DNA of 5,190 bases from Mycobacterium sp. (lineage in GTDB: Bacteria > Actinomycetota > Actinomycetes > Mycobacteriales > Mycobacteriaceae), in the NCBI GenBank assembly GCA_018500005.2, contig JAHBAP020000503.1, forward strand, positions 1 through 5,190, written 5' to 3'. How positions within the stretch are numbered: the first letter of the stretch is position 1; every line of letters begins with the position of its first letter. Below, in pieces: positions 1 to 5,190 of the stretch. Made by a program: the position numbers and the translations under genes. Below the pieces are notes generated by a model. The model made no database searches. It saw only the letters and a list, made by a program, of their open reading frames with translations, and was not told the origin of the DNA.

Positions 1-803
1 GTCTGGAACCCGTCGCCGATCTCGACGCCCTTGATGGCCTGAACACCCATCACGGCGGCGGCCAATTGGCTGTCCAGGCGATTCTCACCGCTGGTGAAGG
101 AGCCCAGTCCGATCGGCAGGCCGTGGACGACGACCTCGACGACGCCGCCCAGGGAGTCGCCGTCCCTTTTGGCGGCCTCGATTTCGGCGATCATCGACGC
201 CTCCGCGGCGGCGTCGAATGCACGCACCGGACTGTCGTCGATGCGCGTCAGGTCCGCCGCGGTGGGCGGCGGACCGTCGTAGGGGTCGGAGGCCCCGATG
301 GAGATGACGTGCGAGACCACCTCGACGCCGAGTGCCTGGCGCAGGAACGCTCGGGCGATCGTGGCCGCAGCCACCCGGGCGGCGGTCTCCCGGGCGCTGG
401 CCCGTTCCAGAACCGGCCGGGCGTCGTCGAAGCCGTACTTGAGCATCCCGGCGTAGTCGGCATGACCGGGGCGGGGCCGGGTAAGCGGGGCGTTGCGGGC
501 AACGTCGAGCTCGGCCGCGGCCACCGGGTCGGAGGCCATCACGGTCTCCCATTTGGGCCACTCGGTGTTCCCGATCTCGACGGCGATCGGGCCGCCCAGG
601 GTGCTGCCGTGCCGCACCCCGGCCAGCACGGTCACCTCGTCCTGCTCGAACTTCATCCGCGCGCCGCGGCCGTAGCCGAGGCGGCGACGCGCCAGTTGGG
701 CGGCGATATCGGCAGAGGTCACCTGCACGCCGGCCACCATGCCTTCGACCATCGCCACCAGGGCGCGGCCGTGGGATTCTCCGGCAGTGGTCCATCGCAA
801 CAC
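1..803 (-). CDS. aroC: Chorismate synthase, N-terminal part (3' end beyond window)
   Basis: Chorismate synthase converts 5-enolpyruvylshikimate-3-phosphate to chorismate, the last common step of aromatic biosynthesis, in the cytosol with reduced FMN. About 267 complete residues are visible of a family length near 400, so the C-terminal third lies outside the left edge. The family signature GESHG is at residues 8-12, with His11 the expected catalytic histidine. The second conserved histidine region, [11 protein letters not shown], has His114, and the [11 protein letters not shown] signature spans about residues 134-144. [12 protein letters not shown] (39-50) and [12 protein letters not shown] (62-73) are also typical. 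I chose the GTG at 803 because the protein then begins [12 protein letters not shown], as in mycobacterial homologues, and GGGAAG lies 8 nt upstream; the adjacent TTG at 800 is an alternative. It follows the prepilin peptidase after 66 nt. In M. tuberculosis the gene is named aroF. Identity is secure; the exact start is likely but not certain. Confidence 0.96.
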   Translation of the reverse strand, partial: MLRWTTAGESHGRALVAMVEGMVAGVQVTSADIAAQLARRRLGYGRGARMKFEQDEVTVLAGVRHGSTLGGPIAVEIGNTEWPKWETVMASDPVAAAELDVARNAPLTRPRPGHADYAGMLKYGFDDARPVLERASARETAARVAAATIARAFLRQALGVEVVSHVISIGASDPYDGPPPTAADLTRIDDSPVRAFDAAAEASMIAEIEAAKRDGDSLGGVVEVVVHGLPIGLGSFTSGENRLDSQLAAAVMGVQAIKGVEIGDGFQ

Positions 804-869
804 GGGTTCATCTTCCCATGTCGGTGACGGCTGACCCAATCTGGCGGGGTCACGATCCGGGGTCTGGAT
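804..869 (-). promoter_or_regulatory. Leader between peptidase gene and aroC, with ribosome binding site
   Basis: This 66-nt gap precedes aroC. On the minus strand it ends in GGGAAG (816-811), a fair Shine-Dalgarno sequence 8 nt before the GTG start. It also holds a 6-bp inverted repeat, TGACCC/GGGTCA (852-847 and 837-832, 9-nt loop). A competing 5-bp pair, GTGAC/GTCAC (853-849 and 828-824), reuses part of the first arm. No run of T follows either stem, so this does not look like an intrinsic terminator. I see no convincing -10 hexamer. The ribosome binding site is well supported; any regulatory role for the stems is speculation. Confidence 0.4.
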
Positions 870-1307
870 TCAGAGCACCGCCGGCGCCGCCGCGAGCAGG
901 CTCGCCACGCACATCGACGGGCCGTGCGGGACCACCCGGCCGCGGCGGCACAGCGCGGCGACCGTCCCGGCCACCGCGGTGAACACCGGCGCGGCCAACG
1001 CAGCCAGAACCCAGACCGCACTGCCGAGCGCCCCGGTCAGCGCGCCGAGGGCCACCGCCAGCTTCACATCCCCACCACCGAGTCCGGCCGGGTCGACGAG
1101 GTGGACGACCAGATACACCGAGCCGAGGACCGCCGCCCCGAGCAAAGCGGAGGCCCCCTGGCCGCACGCGGTCGCACCCAGCAGAATCACAACGGCGCCG
1201 GGCACGGTCAGCAGGTTGGGCAGCCGGCGCTGCGTCAGGTCGACCACCACCAGTGCGAGCGCCCAGGCCAGCACAGCGCCGCCGCACAACGTCTTCAGGA
1301 CCGCCAT
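870..1307 (-). CDS. A24-family prepilin peptidase, minimal form
   Basis: A 145-residue, very hydrophobic polytopic membrane protein of the A24 aspartic peptidase family (PilD/TadV/CpaA type), which cleaves the leader peptide of type IV or Flp prepilins at the inner membrane. The first catalytic aspartate is Asp23 in VVVDLTQRRLPN (20-31). The second is Asp80 in GLGGGDVKLAVALGALTG (75-92), the GxGD motif. A C-terminal PHGPSM (127-132) matches the conserved PxGP-type motif of the family. About four to six membrane segments can be drawn. The N-terminal cysteine-containing methyltransferase domain of PilD is absent, so it should cleave without methylating, like TadV/CpaA. The ATG at 1307 starts 11 nt after the aroE stop, with only a weak GGCGG upstream, which suggests coupled translation. 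M. tuberculosis Rv2551c is the expected orthologue. No pilin gene is in the window, so its substrate is unknown. Confidence 0.88.
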   Translation of the reverse strand: MAVLKTLCGGAVLAWALALVVVDLTQRRLPNLLTVPGAVVILLGATACGQGASALLGAAVLGSVYLVVHLVDPAGLGGGDVKLAVALGALTGALGSAVWVLAALAAPVFTAVAGTVAALCRRGRVVPHGPSMCVASLLAAAPAVL

Positions 1308-1318
1308 ACCGCCGGACG

Positions 1319-2119
1319 CTAGTCCAGTGCGGCCGTCATCTGTTCTCGCGGCGCAGGCCGGCCTGTGAATTGTTCGACCTGGCTGAAGGCCTGGTTCAGC
1401 AGCATCTGCAGACCACTGACCACCTCGCCGCCGCTGGCCGCCACGGCCCGGGCCAGCGGGGTCGGCCACGGGTCGTAGATGGCATCGAGCAAGACCGGGA
1501 CTCCCGCGACCGCGTCGGCGATTTCGGCCGCCGCTTCGGCGGGGATAGTGCTAACCAGAACGTCCACTCCGACGGCAGCCGCCCGCAGTTGCGGGCCGGC
1601 GATGTCGCAGAAGACGGTCTGCACCCCGAGTCGCGATCCGAGATCGAGCAGTCGCGCGGCTTTGTCCCGGCTGCGCGCGGCCACGGTGAGGTGCGTGACG
1701 CCCAGGCCTGCCAGCGCCACGACCGCCGCCGGTGCGGTTCCCCCCGAACCGAGCACCAGGGCGCGGCGCAACCCGCCGCGATGCCCGAGCGCCCCGGCCA
1801 CCCCGTCGACGTCGGTGTTGTCAGCCCGCCAACCGGCGGGCGTGCGAACCAGCGTGTTGGCCGAACCGACCAGTTCGGCGCGCGCGGTGCGCTCGTCGGC
1901 GACCGCCAGGGCGGCGAATTTACCGGGCATGGTGATCGACAGTCCGACCCAGTCGGGACCCAAACCGCTCACCAGGGAAGGCAGCTCGTCGGCGTCGCAC
2001 TCGATGCGCTGGTAGGTCCAGTCGCCGAGACCCAACGCGCGGTAGGCGGCCAGATGCAGCTGCGGTGAGCGCGAATGCGAAACCGGTGAGCCCAGGACGG
2101 CGGCCTTGCGCGCCGTCAC
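1319..2119 (-). CDS. aroE: Shikimate dehydrogenase (NADP+)
   Basis: This cytosolic enzyme reduces 3-dehydroshikimate to shikimate with NADPH, step 4 of the shikimate pathway. The protein is 266 residues, normal for the family. The shikimate-binding part has GSPVSHSRSPQLH (10-22, with the SRSP serines), the catalytic lysine Lys67 in SITMPGK, Asn88 in GSANTL, and catalytic Asp103 in ADNTDVDG. The Rossmann cofactor part has the glycine loop GSGGTA (124-129). AARSRDKA (147-154) stands where the NADP-selective NRTxxRA motif usually lies; the arginine and a hydroxyl residue are kept but the Asn is missing. The C-terminal helix motif GLQMLLNQA, with Gln243, is intact. The GTG at 2119 is the only sensible start: it puts GSPVSHSRSP at the usual distance from the N terminus. 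It follows the mltG stop after 22 nt with a weak ribosome site. The TAG stop is 11 nt before the prepilin peptidase gene. Confidence 0.95.
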   Translation of the reverse strand: MTARKAAVLGSPVSHSRSPQLHLAAYRALGLGDWTYQRIECDADELPSLVSGLGPDWVGLSITMPGKFAALAVADERTARAELVGSANTLVRTPAGWRADNTDVDGVAGALGHRGGLRRALVLGSGGTAPAAVVALAGLGVTHLTVAARSRDKAARLLDLGSRLGVQTVFCDIAGPQLRAAAVGVDVLVSTIPAEAAAEIADAVAGVPVLLDAIYDPWPTPLARAVAASGGEVVSGLQMLLNQAFSQVEQFTGRPAPREQMTAALD

Positions 2120-2141
2120 CGCCCGGAGCCGATTGGGTTCT

Positions 2142-3365
2142 TCATCGCCCGGAGTTGAGGAAGCCGCTGTCGAGTGCCTTGTCCCGGTTCGCCAGATGCT
2201 CCTGGTAGTCGCTGGTGAACAGCGTGGTGCCTTCGTCGTCGATGGTCACGAAGTACAACCAGTCCCCCGCCGCGGGCTGCTCTGCGGCCTTCAATGCCTC
2301 CGCACCGGGCGAGCAGATCGGGGTGGCCGGCAGCCCCGCTTTGGCGTAGGTGTTCCACGGCGTCTCGGTGTGCCGGTCGGTGTCGGTGGTGGCGACTTCC
2401 TGTCGGTCCAGCGGGTAGTTGACGGTGGAGTCGAACTCCAGCCGGTCGTAGTCGCTGGCCAGCCGGTTATAGATCACGCGGGCCACCTTGGCGAAGTCAG
2501 CGGGCTGGGCTTCCTTCTGCACCAGGGAGCCGACGATCAGCACCTCGTAGGGCGAGATGTTGAGGCCCTTGGCAGCATCCAGGATACCGCCCTTGACGTA
2601 CTGCTCGCCGCTGTCGCCGACGAGCTTGGACAGGACCTCCTTGGCCGACGACGACGGATTGATGTTCCAGGTGCCCGGGGCGATCAGACCCTCGAGACGG
2701 CGGTGGCTCTGCCCCATCACCCCGGCGCCCTTGACCGCCCACTCCGGCACATTGAGCGACTGCAGTGTGCCCTCCTCGGCGGCGGCCTTGAGCTCCTTGG
2801 CCGACAGGCACTTCTTGGTGCCGTTGAGGTCGACACAGCTTGCGTCGGCGATCAGCGTGAAGATGCCCGGGTTGACCTCGCCGGCACCGATGGGGGTGAT
2901 GTCGTCGAGTTGTTTGCCCTCGGGGATCACCAGCTTGCCGACCCGCGACTCGGGGTCGGTCAGCTTCTGGACAGCGGTGGCGGCCGGAATCTGCGTGCGC
3001 AGCTTGTAGTAGCCGGGCTGGATGGCGGCCAATTCGGAGTTGCCCGACGCAGCGCCGACGAACATGCCGACATCGGCGATGACATCCTTATCGACCAGGT
3101 CCTGGGCGATCACCGATCCGGAGTCGCCGGGGTGGACCTCGACGATGATGTCTTCCTTGCCCTCGCCGGTGTAGTCGGCGAGTTGCTTGGGTCCGCCGAA
3201 CAGCTTGGGTCCGAGCAGCCAGACGCCCACCGCGACCGCGGCGATCAGACCCAGCAGTGCCAGCAGCCGGCCGCGGCTCCTGGGCTGGTGCGAAGCGGTC
3301 GTGGCGCCGACCGCCCGCGGCGCAGCACGCTCCGGCTTGTCTTCGGGTTTCACGTCGTCGGGCAT
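2142..3365 (-). CDS. mltG: Endolytic murein transglycosylase MltG (YceG-like)
   Basis: MltG cuts nascent peptidoglycan strands and so terminates glycan growth; it sits in the inner membrane with its catalytic domain outside. The 407-residue protein has a charged, Pro-rich cytoplasmic N terminus (1-33), one transmembrane helix (about 34-52), a LysM-like subdomain (about 72-140), and the YceG catalytic domain in the C-terminal half. Glu285 in GSLVQKEA aligns with catalytic Glu218 of E. coli MltG (IVEKET). It is followed by VARVIYNRL (294-302), LEFDSTVNYPLD (309-320), TPWNTY and GLPATPICSPG, and a final GDWLYFVTIDDEG block. LEGLIAPGTWNI (224-235) is the usual EGyLfPdTY-type motif. Cys177 and Cys186 could form a disulfide outside the cell. 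The ATG at 3365 is fixed by an in-frame TGA four codons upstream; purine-rich GAAAGAG provides the ribosome site. M. tuberculosis Rv2553c is the expected orthologue. A catalytic assignment by motif only. Confidence 0.93.
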   Translation of the reverse strand: MPDDVKPEDKPERAAPRAVGATTASHQPRSRGRLLALLGLIAAVAVGVWLLGPKLFGGPKQLADYTGEGKEDIIVEVHPGDSGSVIAQDLVDKDVIADVGMFVGAASGNSELAAIQPGYYKLRTQIPAATAVQKLTDPESRVGKLVIPEGKQLDDITPIGAGEVNPGIFTLIADASCVDLNGTKKCLSAKELKAAAEEGTLQSLNVPEWAVKGAGVMGQSHRRLEGLIAPGTWNINPSSSAKEVLSKLVGDSGEQYVKGGILDAAKGLNISPYEVLIVGSLVQKEAQPADFAKVARVIYNRLASDYDRLEFDSTVNYPLDRQEVATTDTDRHTETPWNTYAKAGLPATPICSPGAEALKAAEQPAAGDWLYFVTIDDEGTTLFTSDYQEHLANRDKALDSGFLNSGR

Positions 3366-3387
3366 CTCACTCTTTCAGCTGTTCGGG

Positions 3388-3428
3388 GTTTAATCGGCGT
3401 TTAATCGGCGTTGATCGGGTTAATCGAC
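3388..3428. repeat. Short direct-repeat tract upstream of mltG
   Basis: Two perfect head-to-tail copies of GTTTAATCGGC lie at 3388-3398 and 3399-3409. A shortened copy, GTTGATCGG, follows at 3410-3418, and a diverged one, GTTAATCGAC, at 3419-3428. A further GTTAA at 3432-3436 overlaps the ruvX stop codon. On the coding (minus) strand the unit reads GCCGATTAAAC. The tract fills most of the 67-nt gap between ruvX and mltG and is much richer in A and T than its surroundings. It could be a protein-binding site, a promoter region or a slippage product; the sequence alone does not decide. Presence of the repeat is certain, function unknown. Confidence 0.8.
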
Positions 3429-3432
3429 TGGG

Positions 3433-3900
3433 TTAAGGGCGACGGGAGTCCAGCCAGCCTTGCAGGATTACCACGGCGGCAGCTTGATCGATTTTGCCCT
3501 TCTGGTCTTTGGCGCGGACCCCAGCCTCCCGCATGGACCGCGCCGCACCGACGGTGGTCAGCCGTTCATCGGCGAACCGAACCGGAACCGGGCCGATCCG
3601 AGCGGCCAGCGCCTCGGCGACGGCAACCGCGTCCCGGGCCGAACTGCCCGCCCGGTCCGCCAAGGTCCGGGGCAACCCCACCACGACCTCCACGACGTCG
3701 TTCTCGGCGACCAGTGCGGCCAGACGACGAACGTGCGCGCCGTTGCGATCACGCCGCACCGTCTCCACCGGAGTGGCCAGAATCCCGTCCGGGTCGCTGA
3801 CCGCCACCCCGATGCGAACCGTGCCGACGTCCACGCCGAGCCGACGGCCCCGCCCGGGGTCGTCGGTCCCCGGCCGGTCGGGCAGGCGGTCGGTCATCAT
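3433..3900 (-). CDS. ruvX: Holliday junction resolvase-like nuclease RuvX/YqgF
   Basis: A 155-residue protein of the YqgF/RuvX family, an RNase H-fold nuclease related to RuvC. Family members have been linked to Holliday-junction resolution and to rRNA (pre-16S) maturation. A disordered, Pro/Asp/Arg-rich N terminus (1-19) precedes the fold. The motif [17 protein letters not shown] (21-37) carries the first acidic residue, Asp24. [17 protein letters not shown] (69-85) is the GLP block. FADERLTT (109-116) has Glu112, and [15 protein letters not shown] (136-150) carries Asp138, the last metal-binding acid. All expected acidic residues are present. The start is uncertain: GTG at 3906, GTG at 3903, ATG at 3900 and ATG at 3897 are four consecutive in-frame start codons, and I report the first ATG. 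No Shine-Dalgarno sequence is apparent and alaS ends only 10 nt upstream, so translational coupling is likely. mltG follows after 67 nt. M. tuberculosis Rv2554c is the expected orthologue. Confidence 0.94.
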   Translation of the reverse strand: MMTDRLPDRPGTDDPGRGRRLGVDVGTVRIGVAVSDPDGILATPVETVRRDRNGAHVRRLAALVAENDVVEVVVGLPRTLADRAGSSARDAVAVAEALAARIGPVPVRFADERLTTVGAARSMREAGVRAKDQKGKIDQAAAVVILQGWLDSRRP

Positions 3901-3916
3901 CACCACGTCATCATCG
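3895..3916 (-). promoter_or_regulatory. alaS stop / ruvX start junction with chained stop-start codons
   Basis: On the minus strand the alaS TGA (3913-3911) overlaps an out-of-frame ATG (3914-3912) in the form ATGA. That ATG opens a four-codon frame, ATG-ATG-ACG-TGG, ending in a TGA (3902-3900). This second TGA shares its last base with the ruvX ATG at 3900 (TGATG). In the ruvX frame the codons GTG, GTG, ATG, ATG stand in a row (3906-3895). No Shine-Dalgarno motif is visible in the preceding 20 nt. The layout suits re-initiation by ribosomes ending on alaS. It could equally be an accident of the GATGATGA repeat. Confidence 0.45.
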
Positions 3917-5190
3917 GGGCCGGGCCAACTCCGCGCGGACGGCCGCCAGGGCGGTGTCGATACCGGCGGGGTCCTTGCCCGAGCCCTGGGCCAGGTCGGC
4001 TTTGCCGCCACCCCGTCCACCGACTGCGGCGGCGACCACGCCGACCAGGTCATTGGCCCGCACGCCGGCATCCTGGGCGGCGTCGTTGGTCGCCACCACG
4101 AACGGCACGAAACCGTCGCTGTCGGCGAGCAGGACCACCACACCCGGGTCCGAACCGAGCCGGCCGCGGATGTCACCGACCAGCGAACGCAGGTCGGCGG
4201 CGGTCATTCCCGCCGGCATCTGCTTTGCCACGAGGCGCACCTTACCGACCGTTTCAGCCCCGGCCGCGGCATTTCCGGCCGAAGCGCGCGCCGAGGACAG
4301 CCGTGCCCGGTCCAGTTCCTTCTCGGCGGCCTTGAGTCGCTCGACCAGGCCCGCCACCCGGGCCGGAACCTCCTCGGAGGGAACTTTCAGCGACGAGGCC
4401 AGGCCGGCCATCAGCGCACGTTCCTTGGCCAGGTGCCGGAACGAGTCCAGGCCGACGTAGGCCTCCACCCGGCGCACCCCGGAACCCACCGAGGACTCGC
4501 TGAGGATGGTGATCGGTCCGATCTGGGCGGAGTTGTGGACGTGGGTGCCGCCGCAGAGTTCCAGTGAGAACGGTCCGCCGATCTCCACCACCCGAACCTC
4601 GTCGGGGTACTGCTCGCCGAACATCGCCATCGCGCCCATCGCCTTGGCCTTCTCGAGTGGGCTGAGGAAGGTATTGACCGGGTAGTCGGCCTGCACCGCC
4701 TCGTTGGCCACTTCCTCGACCAGGTTGCGCTGTTCATCGGTGAGCGCACTCTGGGAGTTGAAGTCGAATCGCAGATATCCCGGGCGGTTCAGCGAGCCGG
4801 CCTGAACGGCGTTGGGCCCCACCACTTGTCGCAGCGCCGCATGCACCATGTGGGTGCCGGAGTGCCCCTGGGTGGCGCCGCGACGCCAGGCCGGGTCCAC
4901 CGAGGCGACGATGGTGTCGCCCTCGACGAACTCGCCGGACTCGACGTTGACCCGGTGCACCCAGAGGGTCTTGCCGATCTTCTGGACGTCGGTGACGGCG
5001 GCTTTGGCCGACTCCCCCGCACCGGTGCCGCCGATCCAGCCGATGTCGGCGATCTGCCCGCCGGACTCTGCGTACAACGGTGTGCGGTCGAGCACGATCT
5101 CCACCCGTTCCGGCGGAACGGATTCGGAATGCTCCCGCGGGTGGTGGGCGACCACCGGAACCCGCTTGCCGTCGACGAAGATGCCCAGGA
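3911..5190 (-). CDS. alaS: Alanyl-tRNA synthetase, C-terminal half (5' end beyond window)
   Basis: AlaS charges tRNA-Ala with alanine and hydrolyses mischarged Ser- or Gly-tRNA-Ala. The visible 425 residues (numbered here from the window edge, starting [11 protein letters not shown]) are the second half of a protein of roughly 900; the class II catalytic core and tRNA-recognition domain are off the right edge. [13 protein letters not shown] (about 38-50) opens the editing region. The zinc-binding editing site is seen as HSGTH (His109, His113) plus CGGTH (Cys212, His216). [20 protein letters not shown] (about 186-205) is the family block between them. A charged helical linker, [19 protein letters not shown], precedes the C-Ala/DHHA1 domain, which ends in the glycine-rich [15 protein letters not shown] motif near residues 390-404. 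The frame is open to the window edge, so internal Met or Val codons are not starts. The TGA at 3913-3911 lies 10 nt before ruvX. M. tuberculosis Rv2555c is the expected orthologue. Confidence 0.97.
   Translation of the reverse strand, partial: LGIFVDGKRVPVVAHHPREHSESVPPERVEIVLDRTPLYAESGGQIADIGWIGGTGAGESAKAAVTDVQKIGKTLWVHRVNVESGEFVEGDTIVASVDPAWRRGATQGHSGTHMVHAALRQVVGPNAVQAGSLNRPGYLRFDFNSQSALTDEQRNLVEEVANEAVQADYPVNTFLSPLEKAKAMGAMAMFGEQYPDEVRVVEIGGPFSLELCGGTHVHNSAQIGPITILSESSVGSGVRRVEAYVGLDSFRHLAKERALMAGLASSLKVPSEEVPARVAGLVERLKAAEKELDRARLSSARASAGNAAAGAETVGKVRLVAKQMPAGMTAADLRSLVGDIRGRLGSDPGVVVLLADSDGFVPFVVATNDAAQDAGVRANDLVGVVAAAVGGRGGGKADLAQGSGKDPAGIDTALAAVRAELARPR

Noticed and set aside
808..819. 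A three-codon frame ATG-GGA-AGA-TGA over the aroC ribosome binding site
   Set aside because: Too short to be meaningful and explained by the Shine-Dalgarno sequence itself.
66..827. A 253-codon plus-strand frame antisense to aroC
   Set aside because: The minus strand encodes unmistakable chorismate synthase. The antisense product is rich in Gly, Arg and His and lacks any family motif.
1308..1469. Extension of the prepilin peptidase upstream to an ATG at 1469
   Set aside because: The extra 54 residues overlap aroE, are Gly/Arg-rich and are not membrane-like; the ATG at 1307 begins the first hydrophobic segment.
1253..2068. A 271-codon plus-strand frame antisense to aroE and the peptidase start
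   Set aside because: It crosses a gene boundary on the opposite strand and has no recognisable domain; codon-bias shadow.
2106..3404. A 432-codon open frame on the plus strand covering the whole of mltG
   Set aside because: It is exactly antisense to a gene with clear YceG motifs. Its translation is low-complexity, rich in Gly, Val, Asp and Leu, with no recognisable domain. Long antisense frames are expected where codon third positions are mostly G or C.
3388..3428. The repeat tract as a CRISPR array
   Set aside because: Units are only 9-11 bp and directly abutting with no spacers.
3901..4176. Extension of ruvX upstream to an ATG at 4176
   Set aside because: The added residues overlap the alaS coding region in another frame, are Trp/Pro/Arg-rich and resemble no YqgF N terminus; the start cluster at 3906-3895 fits the family length.
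3460..4567. Overlapping plus-strand frames of 291 and 357 codons opposite ruvX and alaS
   Set aside because: Arg/Pro-rich low-complexity translations antisense to two well-identified genes.

Overview
The window is a compact block of bacterial housekeeping genes, all read from the minus strand, in GC-rich DNA. Gene content, gene order and protein sequences point to a mycobacterium or close actinobacterial relative, most likely a Mycolicibacterium-type or other non-tuberculosis species. That assignment rests on remembered family sequence and gene order, not on a search.

In the direction of transcription (right to left) the order is: the C-terminal half of alaS (alanyl-tRNA synthetase editing and C-Ala regions, running off the right edge); ruvX/yqgF (Holliday-junction resolvase-like RNase H-fold nuclease); mltG (membrane-anchored endolytic murein transglycosylase); aroE (shikimate dehydrogenase); a minimal A24-family prepilin peptidase; and the N-terminal two thirds of aroC (chorismate synthase, called aroF in M. 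tuberculosis, running off the left edge). Gaps between genes are 10, 67, 22, 11 and 66 nt, so a single alaS-ruvX-mltG-aroE-peptidase-aroC transcript is likely. The two larger gaps, before mltG and before aroC, are the natural places for extra promoters or processing sites.

Functionally the cluster mixes translation (AlaS), nucleic-acid maintenance (RuvX), cell-wall synthesis (MltG), aromatic biosynthesis (AroE is step 4 and AroC step 7 of the shikimate pathway) and pilin or secretion-protein processing (A24 peptidase). AroE and AroC share a pathway; the others are conserved neighbours without an obvious shared biochemistry.

No mobile element, CRISPR array, RNA gene or clearly novel system is visible, and every stretch longer than 300 bases is occupied by a recognised gene. 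The most unusual non-coding details are a short A/T-rich direct-repeat tract (GTTTAATCGGC-type units) just upstream of mltG and a dense stop/start codon arrangement at the alaS-ruvX junction. The long plus-strand reading frames are antisense shadows of these genes.
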